Source of the DNA: Streptomyces sp. MUM 2J
GTDB taxonomy: Bacteria > Actinomycetota > Actinomycetes > Streptomycetales > Streptomycetaceae
Assembly (NCBI RefSeq): GCF_022414535.1
Contig: NZ_JADWYM010000006.1
Span: 1 to 64,000, forward strand
Reading direction: 5' to 3'
DNA length: 64,000 bases
Part shown: positions 43,762 to 52,798 of the stretch, piece after piece
How positions within the stretch are numbered: the stretch's first letter is position 1
Layout of the letters: every line of letters starts with the position of its first letter
Made by a program: the position numbers and the translations under genes
The notes under the pieces: generated by a model
The model's input: the letters and a program-made list of their open reading frames with translations, nothing else
Database searches by the model: none
What the model was told of the DNA's origin: nothing

Positions 43762-44955
43762 ATGTCCTTCGTGGAGGTGCCGGGCGCCAGGGTCCCCATC
43801 CGTATGTGGGCCGACCCGGCGACGGTGGAGGGCGGGGCGATGCAGCAGCTGCAGAACGTCGCCACCCTGCCGTGGATCAAGGGTCTCGCCGTCATGCCGG
43901 ACGTCCACTTCGGCAAGGGCGCGACCGTCGGGTCCGTCATCGCCATGCAGGGTGCCGTGTGCCCGGCGGCCGTGGGCGTGGACATCGGCTGCGGCATGTC
44001 GGCGGTGAGGACCTCGCTGACCGCGAACGACCTTCCGGGGGACCTGTCGCGGCTGCGGTCGAGGATCGAGCAGGCGATCCCGGTGGGTCGCGGGATGCAC
44101 GACGACGTCGTCGACCCGGGCCGGCTGCACGGCTTCCCGACGTCCGGATGGGGCGGCTTCTGGGGACGGTTCGACACGGTCGCCGAGGCGGTGAAGTTCC
44201 GCGCGGAGCGGGCCACGAAGCAGATGGGCACGCTGGGTTCGGGCAACCACTTCGTCGAGGTGTGCACCGACACCGACGGCGCCGTCTGGCTCATGCTCCA
44301 CTCCGGCTCCCGGAACATCGGCAAGGAACTCGCCGAGCACCACATCGGCATCGCCCAGAAGCTCCCGCACAACCAGGGCCTGGTCGACCGCGACCTGGCG
44401 GTCTTCGTGGCGGACACCCCGCAGATGGCGGCGTACCGCAACGACCTGTTCTGGGCGCAGGAGTACGCCGCGTACAACCGCTCGATCATGATGGCGCTCC
44501 TGAAGGACGTGGTCCGCAAGGAGTTCAGGAAGGCGAGACCGGCCTTCGAGCCGGAGATCTCCTGCCACCACAACTACGTGGCGGAGGAGCGGTACGAGGG
44601 GATGGACCTGCTCGTCACCCGCAAGGGCGCGATCCGGGCCGGCACCGGCGAGTTCGGCATCATCCCCGGCTCGATGGGCACCGGTTCCTACATCGTGAAG
44701 GGCCTCGGCAACGACCGCTCCTTCAACTCCGCCTCGCACGGCGCGGGCCGGCGCATGAGCCGCAGCGCGGCCAAGCGGCGCTTCACGACCGAGGACCTTC
44801 AGGAGCAGACCCGGGGTGTGGAGTGCCGCAAGGACTCCGGCGTCGTCGACGAGATCCCCGGCGCCTACAAACCGATCGAGCAGGTCATCGACCAGCAGCG
44901 GGACCTCGTCGCGGTCGTGGCGAAGCTGAAGCAGGTCGTCTGCGTCAAGGGCTGA
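43762..44955 (+). CDS. rtcB: RtcB RNA ligase
   Basis: 397 residues. It joins RNA 2',3'-cyclic-phosphate or 3'-phosphate ends to 5'-OH using GTP and Mn2+. Hallmarks are MPDVHFGKGATVGSVIA, GVDIGCGM (D74, C77), GTLGSGNHFVEV, ISCHHNYVAEE, IPGSMGTGSYIV and the guanylylated histidine H326 in SASHGAGRRMSR. Good GAGGA ribosome binding site. No RtcA or archease gene is nearby. The length is typical of the shorter bacterial RtcB type. Confidence 0.95.
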   Translation: MSFVEVPGARVPIRMWADPATVEGGAMQQLQNVATLPWIKGLAVMPDVHFGKGATVGSVIAMQGAVCPAAVGVDIGCGMSAVRTSLTANDLPGDLSRLRSRIEQAIPVGRGMHDDVVDPGRLHGFPTSGWGGFWGRFDTVAEAVKFRAERATKQMGTLGSGNHFVEVCTDTDGAVWLMLHSGSRNIGKELAEHHIGIAQKLPHNQGLVDRDLAVFVADTPQMAAYRNDLFWAQEYAAYNRSIMMALLKDVVRKEFRKARPAFEPEISCHHNYVAEERYEGMDLLVTRKGAIRAGTGEFGIIPGSMGTGSYIVKGLGNDRSFNSASHGAGRRMSRSAAKRRFTTEDLQEQTRGVECRKDSGVVDEIPGAYKPIEQVIDQQRDLVAVVAKLKQVVCVKG

Positions 44956-45062
44956 GTCGCTTCCAGTGCCGCGACGGGGCGAACGTTGCCTGTTGCGCAC
45001 CAGGTGTCCGTCCACCCGTCCTGTCCGCCTCGGCCCCGCCCGGCTCCACCTCTGCCCCGCGC

Positions 45063-45305
45063 CTACTTGGCGTGCCGCACGGCGTAGATCATCACGAACG
45101 CGACGAAGTGGATGCCGAAGAGGAAGTACGCCAGGAAGTACCAGACCTTGCGCTCGTCCTTCGTCTCCTGCTCCAGGCGCTGCCGCTCCAGGGACTGGGC
45201 CCCGGGTGCCTCCGGGGAGGTCTCCGCCGGAACCTCCCCGGAGGTCTCCGGGGAGGTCTCCCCGTTCGGCTGTGCCGGCGTGCTCGCGGGCGTGTCGTCG
45301 GTCAT
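45063..45305 (-). CDS. Small C-terminally anchored membrane protein
   Basis: 80 residues: an acidic Thr/Pro/Glu-rich N-terminus with repeated ETSPE/EVPAE units, a charged segment LERQRLEQETKDERK, and a terminal hydrophobic helix VWYFLAYFLFGIHFVAFVMIYAV. The ATG overlaps the stop of the upstream SDR gene (TGATG), so translation is coupled. No family recognised. The repeats reflect a GGAGGTCTCC-like short DNA repeat. Confidence 0.72.
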   Translation of the reverse strand: MTDDTPASTPAQPNGETSPETSGEVPAETSPEAPGAQSLERQRLEQETKDERKVWYFLAYFLFGIHFVAFVMIYAVRHAK

Positions 45306-46081
45306 CACAGTTCCCGGTGGACCTTGGTGTTCGAGGCCTGCGCCCGCGGCCGGACCACGAGGAGGTCGATGTTGACGTGCGGGGGGCGGCTGACGGCCCA
45401 GGTGATGGTGTCGGCGACGTCGTCGGCGGTCAGCGGGTCGGCGACGCCCGCGTAGACCTTGTCCGCCTTCTCCCGGTCGCCGCTGAAACGGGTCAGGGCG
45501 AACTCCTCGGTCCTGACCATGCCGGGTGCGACCTCGATCACGCGGACCGGCCTGCCGACGATCTCCAGGCGGAGCGTCTCGGCGAGGACGTGGGCCCCGT
45601 GCTTGGCGGCCACGTAGCCCGCGCCGCCCTCGTAGGTGCTGTGCCCGGCGGTCGAGGAGACCACGACGACCGTGCCGTCGCCGCTCGCCTCCAGCTTGGG
45701 CAGCAGGGCCTGGGTCAGGTTCAGGGTGCCGAGGACGTTCGTCTCGTACATCGTGCGCCAGTCGTCGGGGTCGGCCGTGGCGACCGGGTCGGCGCCGAGC
45801 GCGCCGCCCGCGTTGTTGACCAGCACGCCGATCGTCCGGAACGCGGTGGCGAACTCGTCGACCGCGGCGCGGTCGGTCACGTCCAGCTGGTAGGCCGTCG
45901 CCGAGTGGCCCGCCTTGCCGATCTCCTCCGCCAGCGCCTCGATGCGGTCCTTGCGGCGGGCGGTGAGCACGACGCGGTAACCGGCCGCGGCGAGCTGCCG
46001 TGCGGTGGCGGCGCCGATGCCGCTGCTCGCACCGGTGACGACGGCGATGCGGGAGGCGGCGGACGGGACGGCGGTGGCCAT
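45305..46081 (-). CDS. Short-chain dehydrogenase/reductase
   Basis: 258 residues from ATG 46081 (GAGGAG six bases upstream). Classical SDR motifs: VVTGASSGIGAATARQLA (cofactor site), NNAGG, VVVVSSTAGHSTYEGGAGYVAAKHG (S, Y and K of the catalytic triad). The arginine after the first strand (LTARRKDR) favours NADP(H). Closest to the serine/3-hydroxy acid dehydrogenase group (YdfG-like). It is coupled to the downstream small membrane gene. Confidence 0.92.
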   Translation of the reverse strand: MATAVPSAASRIAVVTGASSGIGAATARQLAAAGYRVVLTARRKDRIEALAEEIGKAGHSATAYQLDVTDRAAVDEFATAFRTIGVLVNNAGGALGADPVATADPDDWRTMYETNVLGTLNLTQALLPKLEASGDGTVVVVSSTAGHSTYEGGAGYVAAKHGAHVLAETLRLEIVGRPVRVIEVAPGMVRTEEFALTRFSGDREKADKVYAGVADPLTADDVADTITWAVSRPPHVNIDLLVVRPRAQASNTKVHREL

Positions 46082-46203
46082 GGGCAGCTCCTCGGGCGTG
46101 TGTGCGACGGGCCTGCGCCCAGGGTAGGCGACCGGAGCGGCGGCCCGGTCCGGTACGTCACCGGGCGGCCCTCCGCCCGGGGCACCGCGGCCCGGCGGCC
46201 GGG

Positions 46204-46542
46204 TCAGCCGTCGCCGCGCGGCGCCCACATGATCACGGCCATGCCGGTCAGGCAGACCAGCGCGCCGGCCACGTCCCACCGGTCGGGCCGGTAGCCGTCG
46301 GCGACCGCGCCCCAGGCGAGCGAGCCGGCCACGAAGATGCCGCCGTAGGCGGCGAGGATGCGGCCGAAGTGGGCGTCGGGCTGGAAGGTGGCGGCGAAAC
46401 CGTAGGCGCCGAGCGCGAGGACGCCGCCGGCCACCCACCACCGGCCGCGGTGCTCCCGCACCCCCTGCCAGACCAGCCAGGCGCCGCCGACCTCCAGGAG
46501 CGCGGCGACGACGAAGAGGGCGGCGGACCGGAGGATCGGCAT
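46204..46542 (-). CDS. YnfA family (UPF0060) small membrane protein
   Basis: 112 residues with four hydrophobic helices: [59 protein letters not shown] and [18 protein letters not shown]. The [12 protein letters not shown]...[10 protein letters not shown] and GSLAWG blocks are diagnostic. The family is related to small multidrug-type transporters. Stand-alone gene. Confidence 0.93.
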   Translation of the reverse strand: MPILRSAALFVVAALLEVGGAWLVWQGVREHRGRWWVAGGVLALGAYGFAATFQPDAHFGRILAAYGGIFVAGSLAWGAVADGYRPDRWDVAGALVCLTGMAVIMWAPRGDG

Positions 46543-46755
46543 GCCCGCAGCGTGGCACACGCGCGTCACCTGTTGGAGGGCGCCTGTCCGGAGCCACGCG
46601 TGGGATACATCCGTACGACGCGAGGACACGGCGCGTGCGACGAACGCGGCGCGTGCGAGGAGTGCGACGCGCACGAACGCGACGCGGGTGACGCACACGG
46701 CGAACGCGATGAACGCGATGAACGCGACGACTGCGATGAGTGAGGAGTGAGCGGC

Positions 46756-47223
46756 GTGCGGAGGCTTGTGATGTGGGGCGCGGCACTGGCGGCGCTCGGT
46801 GCGGTCGGGGCGGCCTCGCCCGTGGGTGCCGCCGACCCGGGGGCCGACCTGGCCTACCACGGTGTGGCCGCGATGGCCTGGGGCCGGGTGGAGGTGGGGC
46901 TGACGCCGCGCAACCACGGGCCGTCGGGGGTGCCGGACGCCACCGTGCGGCTGCGCTGGTCGGTGCCGCTCGCGGTGCGGCAGCCGTGGCTGCCGGCCGG
47001 GTGCGTGCGGACGGCGGACCGGGACGTGATGTGCCGGACGGGAGAGCTGGAGGCGGACGGGATCGGGGAGCGGATCGAGCTGGCGGTGCGGTTGCGGGGA
47101 CGGCCGAGTGAGGTGCGGCTCCGGATCGACACGGTGTGGGGTGGCGGCGCCGTGGACCGCAACCGGGACAACGACCGGCAGCAGGTGCTGGTGCTGGACA
47201 CGGGGGACGCGTACACCTTCTGA
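46756..47223 (+). CDS. Small secreted protein, function unknown
   Basis: 155 residues from GTG 46756, supported by GAGGAG 8 bases upstream; GTG 46747 would be too close to that site. Signal peptide [20 protein letters not shown] with cleavage near AAD. The mature part looks like a beta-sandwich (CARDB/DUF11-like): [37 protein letters not shown], ending [18 protein letters not shown]. Only 18 bases separate its stop from the convergent HxlR gene. The upstream region 46620-46740 is full of GCGATGAAC-like short repeats. Confidence 0.75.
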   Translation: MRRLVMWGAALAALGAVGAASPVGAADPGADLAYHGVAAMAWGRVEVGLTPRNHGPSGVPDATVRLRWSVPLAVRQPWLPAGCVRTADRDVMCRTGELEADGIGERIELAVRLRGRPSEVRLRIDTVWGGGAVDRNRDNDRQQVLVLDTGDAYTF

Positions 47224-47241
47224 GCCGGCCCGCACCACGCC

Positions 47242-47697
47242 CTACGGCCGGCGGCCCCCGCGGTCCGCCGCTGCGTCCCGCTGCTTCTCCGCGCCGCCGC
47301 CGTTGTCCGCGTCGTAGTGTGCGCGGGCCGTGTGGACCTCGTCGAAGTGAGCCTCCGCCCATTCCTTCACCCCTCCCAGGAGCAGGGCGAGGCTGCTGCC
47401 GAGGGGGGTCAGCGTGTAGTCGACGCGGACCGGGACGGACGGGGTGACGGTGCGGGTGAGGAGGCCGTCGCGCTCCAGGGAACGCAGCGTCTGGGTGAGC
47501 ATCTTCGGGCTCACGCCCGCGATCTTCCGGCTGAGTTCGCTGTAGCGCAGCGGGCCCGGCGTGAGGGCGGCGACGACCAGGCCGACCCACTTGTCGCTGA
47601 GCCGGCCGAGGAGCTGGTTGGTCGGGCAGTCGCGCAGGAAGGCGTCGTACGCGATGCGGGCCTGTTCGCGGCGCTGGGCGGCGGTCATGGTCGCCAT
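47242..47697 (-). CDS. HxlR-family transcriptional regulator
   Basis: 151 residues from ATG 47697 (AGGAG just upstream). The winged HTH is typical: CPTNQLLGRLSDKWVGLVVAALTPGPLRYSELSRKIAGVSPKMLTQTLRSLERDGLLTRTV, followed by the wing VPVRVDYTLTPLGSSL. A cysteine (C27) sits before the HTH, as in redox- or quinone-sensing HxlR/QorR/YodB regulators. It is divergent from a quinone-oxidoreductase-like gene, with a candidate operator between them, so it probably represses that gene and itself. Confidence 0.92.
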   Translation of the reverse strand: MATMTAAQRREQARIAYDAFLRDCPTNQLLGRLSDKWVGLVVAALTPGPLRYSELSRKIAGVSPKMLTQTLRSLERDGLLTRTVTPSVPVRVDYTLTPLGSSLALLLGGVKEWAEAHFDEVHTARAHYDADNGGGAEKQRDAAADRGGRRP

Positions 47698-47728
47698 GGC
47701 TCTCCTCATCGGTACGAACGCACTCCCG

Positions 47729-47756
47729 GGTAACTACTTCCCCGGGGATAGTAACC
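47729..47756. promoter_or_regulatory. Candidate HxlR operator
   Basis: Inverted repeat GGTAACTA (47729-47736) and TAGTAACC (47749-47756), with one mismatch, separated by 12 bases. It lies in the 123-bp divergent region between the regulator and the oxidoreductase. QorR/YodB-type sites often contain GTAAC/GTTAC elements. Confidence 0.6.
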
Positions 47757-47820
47757 CTTCCTACGGTTGTCGCTGCCCGGGCAGAAGCGATCAACCAGTG
47801 AGGGAACAGGGAGAGTTGCC

Positions 47821-48720
47821 ATGCGTGCAGCAGTCGTGCGGAGCTTCGGCGGACCGGAGGCCGTGGAGGTCGTGCCGGTGGACGTGCCGGAGCCGGACGC
47901 CCGGCAGGTACGGATCAAGGTCGCCGCGGCGACCCTGAACCCGGTCGACGCGATCACGCGTGAGGGCGTCTTCGGCGGCGAAGGCGGGCAGACCGGGCTC
48001 GGCTGGGACGTCGCGGGGACGGTCGAGGCGGTCGGCGCGGACGCCGCCTGGAGCGTCGGGGACGAGGTGGTGGCCCTCCAGCCCGGCATGGCCAAGCCGG
48101 TCGGCACCCATGCCGAGTACGTCGTCGTCGACACGGACGCCGTGGCCGCCGCACCCGCGACGGCGGACGCGGTCGCGGCGTCGACCCTGCCGCTGAACGC
48201 GCTCACCGCCGCACAGGCCCTGGACCTGCTGGAGCTGACGCCCGGCCGGTCGCTGCTGGTGACGGGCGCGGCCGGGGCGGTCGGCGGGTTCGCGGTGCAG
48301 CTCGCGGCCCACCGCGGGATCGAGGTGACGGCCCTCGCCCGGCAGGACGACGAGGAACTCGTGCGGTCGCTGGGCGCGGCCGGCTTCGTCGCGGCGGACT
48401 CCGAGCCGGCCGCAGACGGGTCCTACGACGCGGTGCTCGACGCGGCCGTCCTCGGGGAGGCGGCACTGGCCCGGGTGCGCGACGGAGGGGCCTACGCCGG
48501 GGTGATCCCGCCGGCGCGGCCCGCCTCCGTGCGCGGTGTGCGCACCACGGCCGTCCAGGTGGGCGCCGACGGGGCGCGGCTGGCGGAGCTGGTCCGGCTC
48601 GTGGACGAGGGGGTGCTCACCCTCCGGGTGGCCGAGACGTTCGCCCTGGACGACGCGGCCAAGGCGCACGCCCGGCTGGCGGAGGGCGGGGTGAGGGGGC
48701 GGCTGGTGCTGGTGCCCTAG
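47821..48720 (+). CDS. NADP-dependent oxidoreductase (quinone oxidoreductase-like, MDR superfamily)
   Basis: 299 residues from ATG 47821 (GGGAGA six bases upstream). Zinc-free medium-chain reductase: MRAAVVRSFGGPEAVEVV, AATLNPVDAITREG, GLGWDVAGTVEAVG, and NADP-binding LLVTGAAGAVGGFAVQLA. It probably reduces quinones or other reactive carbonyls. Control by the divergent HxlR regulator is inferred from layout and the shared repeat. Confidence 0.9.
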   Translation: MRAAVVRSFGGPEAVEVVPVDVPEPDARQVRIKVAAATLNPVDAITREGVFGGEGGQTGLGWDVAGTVEAVGADAAWSVGDEVVALQPGMAKPVGTHAEYVVVDTDAVAAAPATADAVAASTLPLNALTAAQALDLLELTPGRSLLVTGAAGAVGGFAVQLAAHRGIEVTALARQDDEELVRSLGAAGFVAADSEPAADGSYDAVLDAAVLGEAALARVRDGGAYAGVIPPARPASVRGVRTTAVQVGADGARLAELVRLVDEGVLTLRVAETFALDDAAKAHARLAEGGVRGRLVLVP

Positions 48721-48955
48721 GGGCGTGGCGCGGCAGCAGCCCTGCGGACCCGGGCATCCGGGGGCCGGCAGGTCCCACCCTCCGCCCGCGCCCCGTGGGG
48801 CGCGGGCCGGCAGGTGTCCGCAGCCCGCCGGGACGAGCGGCACCCCGGCCGCGACCAGCCGGCGCGCGGTGGGCACGGTGAGAGCGGAGTAAGAAGCACC
48901 GCCGGTGAGTCGCTCGTCATGTCGGACGGCCGGGTGACCTTGGCAGACTGGGACC

Positions 48956-49666
48956 GTGCCCCACACCGTGCTGCTCGCCGAGGACGACCGCGCCATCCGC
49001 CATGCCCTGGAACGCGCCCTGACCCTGGAGGGCTACCGGGTCACCGCGGTCGCCGACGGCGTCGAGGCGCTGGCACAGGCGCACACGTCACCGCCCGACG
49101 TGCTCGTCCTGGACGTGATGATGCCGGGCATCGACGGTCTCCAGGTGTGCCGCGTGCTGCGCGCCGAGGGCGACCGCACCCCGATCCTCATGCTCACCGC
49201 CCTCGTCGAGACCGCGGACCGGATCGCGGGGCTGGACGCGGGCGCCGACGACTACGTCGTCAAACCGTTCGACATCGAGGAGGTCTTCGCCCGGTTGCGC
49301 GCACTGCTGCGCCGGACCGGCCCGGTGGCGGAGCCGCCCGCCGAGGCGCCGAAGCCGTCCCCCGACCGCTACCTGGAGGCGGCCGGGCTGCGCATGGACC
49401 CGCAGGCCCGCCGGGCCTGGCGCGGCGAGCGCGAGCTGGAGCTGACCCGCACCGAGTTCGAACTGCTGGAGCTGCTGGTCCGCAACGCCGGGATCGTCCT
49501 CGACCACGCCATGATCTACGACCGCATCTGGGGCTACGACTTCGGTCCGGGGTCGAAGAACCTCGCCGTGTACGTCGGCTATCTGCGCCGCAAGCTCGAC
49601 CAGCCCGACGCGCCCCAGCTGATCCACACGGTCCGCGGGGTGGGCTACGTGTTGCGGGAGGACTGA
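48956..49666 (+). CDS. OmpR-family response regulator (MprA-like)
   Basis: 236 residues from GTG 48956. The receiver domain has acidic EDD near residue 9, phospho-acceptor D53 in VLVLDVMMPGIDG, T in MLTAL and K in YVVKPFD. The C-terminal winged HTH runs from about residue 140 (LELTRTEFELLELLVRNAG...IYDRIWGYDFGPGSKNLAVYVGYLRRKLD...IHTVRGVGYVL). It is directly followed by its kinase. The pair resembles the mycobacterial MprAB envelope-stress system. Confidence 0.95.
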   Translation: MPHTVLLAEDDRAIRHALERALTLEGYRVTAVADGVEALAQAHTSPPDVLVLDVMMPGIDGLQVCRVLRAEGDRTPILMLTALVETADRIAGLDAGADDYVVKPFDIEEVFARLRALLRRTGPVAEPPAEAPKPSPDRYLEAAGLRMDPQARRAWRGERELELTRTEFELLELLVRNAGIVLDHAMIYDRIWGYDFGPGSKNLAVYVGYLRRKLDQPDAPQLIHTVRGVGYVLRED

Positions 49667-51109
49667 GTGGCCCGGCCGCGCCGGCTGCTGCCCTCGCGGT
49701 GGCCGAGGCTGGTGTCGCTGCGCACCACGTTCGCGGTGTCGTTCGCCGCCGTGACCGCCGCCGTCACCGTGCTCGTCGGGATCCTCTCCTACAACGCCGC
49801 CGCCGGACTGGTCCGCGTGGACCAGCAGTCCGTGTTCGACGAGGTCGTCCAGGACGTGCGCGGCGAGGCGCGGCAGCACCGGATGGCGCCGGAGGACTTC
49901 TCCTCCTCCGCGCCCGGCCACGACGTGGTCCGACCCGCCAGGACGAACGTGCAGGTCCTCGGCCCGGACGGCGGGGTCTTGGACAGCGGCCGGCCCGCCC
50001 TGCCGGTCACCGGCACCGACCGGGAGATCGCCGGATCGGTCGCCGCCGGGAGGCTGGCGGTGCACAAGGACGTCGACGTCGGAAGCGACGTCTTCCGGAT
50101 CGCGACCGTCTCCCTGGGCGGCGGCCGGGGCGCGGTGCAGGTGGCGCAGGAGTTCAGCGGCACCGAGGACCTGCTCCGGTCACTCCAGCAGCGCACCCTG
50201 GTCACGATGGCGGCCGTCGTGCTCCTCGCCGGGCTGTTCGGCTGGTGGCTGGCCCGGCGCATCACCCGCCGACTGGTCGTGCTCACCGACGCCGCCGAGG
50301 ACGTCGCCCGCACCCGCCACCTCGGCGTCGAGGTGCCCGTCACCGGCAACGACGAGGTGGGCCGCCTCGGCCGTGCCTTCGACCGCATGCTGGGCCGGCT
50401 CGCCCAGTCGGAGGAGGACCAGCGTCGCCTGGTCCAGGACGCCGGTCACGAGCTGCGCACCCCGTTGACCTCGCTGCGGACCAACATCTCCCTGCTGCGC
50501 CGCATCGACGAGCTTCCGCCCGGGGCCCGGGAGGAACTGGTCGCCGACCTGGGCCAGGAGGCCCGAGAGCTGACCGACCTGGTCAACGAGCTGGTCGACC
50601 TCGCCGCCGGGCAGTCCGACAGCGAGCCGGCACAGACGGTGGACCTCGCCGACATCGCCGAGGACGTGGCCGGCCTGACGCGCCGCCGTACCGGACGGCA
50701 GATCGTGCTGCGGGCGAGCGGTGGCACCACGGTGCACGGGCGGCCGGGGCCGCTCCAGCGGGCGGTGTCCAACCTGGTGGAGAACGCCGCCAAGTTCGAC
50801 CGCGACGGCACCGCGCCCATCGAGATCACCGTCGCCGGGCCCGCCGTCCCCGGCCCGGTCCGGGTCGAGGTCCTCGACCGCGGCCCCGGTGTCGCCGACT
50901 GCGACCTGCTGCGGGTCTTCGACCGGTTCTACCGCGCCGCCGACGCGCGCTCCCTGCCCGGGTCCGGTCTGGGCCTGTCCATCGTGCGCGAGGTGGCGCT
51001 GGCACACGGCGGCGCCCCCTTCGCCGCGCACCGCGAGGGCGGCGGCTCGGTCATCGGCTTCACCGTGGGCGGGGTGGCCTCGCGCGAGGGCGGGGGAGCA
51101 GCCGGCTGA
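49667..51109 (+). CDS. Sensor histidine kinase (MprB-like)
   Basis: 480 residues; the GTG directly follows the regulator stop. Two membrane spans (TFAVSFAAVTAAVTVLVGILSY at about 21-42; TLVTMAAVVLLAGLFGWWLA near 185) flank an extracytoplasmic sensor of about 140 residues. A HAMP segment (RRITRRLVVLTDAAEDVARTR) precedes the dimerisation domain with H261 in DAGHELRTPLTSL. The ATP domain has NLVENAAKFD, EVLDRGPGV and GSGLGLSIV. It should phosphorylate the upstream regulator. Confidence 0.95.
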   Translation: MARPRRLLPSRWPRLVSLRTTFAVSFAAVTAAVTVLVGILSYNAAAGLVRVDQQSVFDEVVQDVRGEARQHRMAPEDFSSSAPGHDVVRPARTNVQVLGPDGGVLDSGRPALPVTGTDREIAGSVAAGRLAVHKDVDVGSDVFRIATVSLGGGRGAVQVAQEFSGTEDLLRSLQQRTLVTMAAVVLLAGLFGWWLARRITRRLVVLTDAAEDVARTRHLGVEVPVTGNDEVGRLGRAFDRMLGRLAQSEEDQRRLVQDAGHELRTPLTSLRTNISLLRRIDELPPGAREELVADLGQEARELTDLVNELVDLAAGQSDSEPAQTVDLADIAEDVAGLTRRRTGRQIVLRASGGTTVHGRPGPLQRAVSNLVENAAKFDRDGTAPIEITVAGPAVPGPVRVEVLDRGPGVADCDLLRVFDRFYRAADARSLPGSGLGLSIVREVALAHGGAPFAAHREGGGSVIGFTVGGVASREGGGAAG

Positions 51110-51326
51110 GGCGGAGCCGGGGCGGCCCGGCACCCGGAAGAGCCGGGGTCCGGGCCGGCGCAGGGGCGGCACGGTCCGCCGGGGAGCGGCGCTGCACCGG
51201 GCCGGCGCGCGGGCGGACGGGGCGAGGGGACGGCGTCCACGGGCACCGGAGGCGGGTCTCCACCGCCCGGCGCAACCGCGTCCCGGCGGGCCTGCGGGCG
51301 GAACGCGCCCGGGGCGGGCCGCCGGG

Positions 51327-51590
51327 TCAGCGGGTCTTGCCGCGGTGCGCGGCGAGCTGCTCGTGGGCCCGCGCGTAGGCGTCCGCGTCGATCTCGCCCG
51401 CGGCGAACCGTCGGTCGAGGATCTCCTCCGGGGTCTCACGTCCGGGGGTGCCGGGGGGCGCGCCGCCGGTGCCGCGGCCCAACGGGTGCGTCAGGCGGAC
51501 GAGCGCCCACACGAGCAGACCCACGAGCACGATCCACAGAATCGGCATGAAGGTCATCCAGGCCCAGCCACCGCCGTCCCAGTACATCAT
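51327..51590 (-). CDS. SHOCT-domain membrane protein
   Basis: 87 residues from ATG 51590 (GGAGG 8 bases upstream). The N-terminal Gly/Trp-rich segment and one membrane helix (FMPILWIVLVGLLVWALVRL) precede a Gly/Pro linker and a C-terminal SHOCT motif (ETPEEILDRRFAAGEIDADAYARAHEQLAAH). Common small envelope protein in actinobacteria. It is convergent with the sensor kinase. Confidence 0.88.
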   Translation of the reverse strand: MMYWDGGGWAWMTFMPILWIVLVGLLVWALVRLTHPLGRGTGGAPPGTPGRETPEEILDRRFAAGEIDADAYARAHEQLAAHRGKTR

Positions 51591-51854
51591 CGCGTCCACC
51601 TCCCGGGAGGTGCGCCGTGTCCGCTCCCGGTCCGCCCGGTCGCTGCTCCGCCCTCTCCTCCCCTCAGCCTCCACGCGCACAGGCCGGCCCCGGCAGGGGC
51701 CCTTCGTCCCTGATCGCGGGCCGAGCGGCACCGGTCGTCCGCGACGAGCAGGGCGAACTGGGCGAGCTCGGCCCGCAGGCACGGGCGCGGGTCCTCCAGG
51801 GGGGTGGATGCGGAAGGCCGTGTGGTCACGGCGCCCCCCCGGCCTCTACGCTAT

Positions 51855-51870
51855 TCCATGGATTTATGGA
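51855..51870. promoter_or_regulatory. Candidate ArsR operator
   Basis: The inverted repeat TCCAT (51855-51859) / ATGGA (51866-51870), with six bases between, lies in a rare AT-rich patch 110 bases before the ArsR-rhodanese gene. ArsR-type regulators often bind short imperfect AT-rich palindromes over their own promoters. Confidence 0.5.
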
Positions 51871-51876
51871 TTACGG

Positions 51877-51910
51877 GGGGCGGTTCCGTTCCGTGGCACG
51901 GAACCGCCCC
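51877..51910 (+). promoter_or_regulatory. Leader hairpin before the ArsR-rhodanese gene
   Basis: A perfect 13-bp stem (51877-51889 with 51898-51910) with an 8-base loop, between the operator-like repeat and the gene start. The role is unknown: attenuator, RNA stability element or second operator. Confidence 0.5.
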
Positions 51911-51979
51911 ACGGAACGGGACCACGACGGCGGGACCCGCGGGAACGCGCCCGCGCGGACGGGCAAGGGGAGGAACAGG

Positions 51980-52798
51980 GTGAGGAACGCGATGGAGGGC
52001 GGCGCCGCCGGGGCCGCGCCGGAGGATCGGGCGGCGGGCGCCCGCGACGGCGCGAAGGCGCGGCTGTACGACGCGCTGGCGACCAGCGGCAAGGCACTGG
52101 CCAGCGGGAAGCGCCTGGAACTGCTCGACCTGCTCGCCCAGGGCGAGCGCACCGTGGACGCCCTGGCGAAAGCCGCCGGACTGAACCTGACCACGGCCTC
52201 GGCCCATCTCCAGACCCTCAAGCAGGCCGGGTTCGTCGTCACCCGCCGCGAGGGCGTGCGCATCCACTACCGCCTCGCCGGCGAGGACGTGGCCCGCCTC
52301 TTCGCGCTGCTGCGCGCGGTCGCCGAGAACCACCAGGCCGCCGTCCCCGGAGCACGGGACGCCTACCTCGGCGAGGACGGCGCGGCGGAGGTCGGCCGCG
52401 AGGAGTTGCGGGCCCGCGTGGGGGCCCGGGACGTCGTGGTGCTGGACGTGCGGCCGGCGGAGGAGTACCACGCCGGGCACGTCCCCGGTGCGATCTCCAT
52501 CCCCGTCGGGGAACTGGCCGACCGGATCGGCGAGTTGCCGGAGGCGACGGAGATCGTCGTCTACTGCCGCGGCGCGTACTGCGTCCTCGCCCACGACGCG
52601 GTGCGGCTGCTGACCGATCGAGGGCGGCGGGCCATCCGCCTCCACGACGGCATGCTCGAATGGCGCCTCGCCGGCGAACCCGTGGAGAGCGGGGACGTGG
52701 GCGGCCCGCCCGCCGGGGCCGTGGACACGGGCGACGAGCCCGCCGGAGCGGCCGCCGGAGCGGCCGGGCCGGGCGCCGGGAACGGGGGACGGGCATGA
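51980..52798 (+). CDS. ArsR-type HTH / rhodanese fusion regulator
   Basis: 272 residues from GTG 51980, with GGAGG six bases upstream; ATG 51992 is the alternative. Residues 20-110 form an ArsR/SmtB winged HTH (RLYDALATSGKALASGKRLELLDLLAQGERTVDALAKAAGLNLTTASAHLQTLKQAGFV) without the classical metal-site CVC motif. Residues 140-225 form a rhodanese domain with active-site loop CRGAYC (C196). A Gly/Ala tail ends the protein. Such fusions control sulfur or thiol/metal stress genes, the rhodanese possibly sensing persulfide. The stop overlaps the start of the following MFS gene, so the regulator and exporter are coupled. Confidence 0.9.
   Translation: MRNAMEGGAAGAAPEDRAAGARDGAKARLYDALATSGKALASGKRLELLDLLAQGERTVDALAKAAGLNLTTASAHLQTLKQAGFVVTRREGVRIHYRLAGEDVARLFALLRAVAENHQAAVPGARDAYLGEDGAAEVGREELRARVGARDVVVLDVRPAEEYHAGHVPGAISIPVGELADRIGELPEATEIVVYCRGAYCVLAHDAVRLLTDRGRRAIRLHDGMLEWRLAGEPVESGDVGGPPAGAVDTGDEPAGAAAGAAGPGAGNGGRA

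Noticed and set aside
48721..48955. Additional small gene between the oxidoreductase and the response regulator
   Set aside because: Frames here lack start signals and family features; the interval is best read as promoter region.
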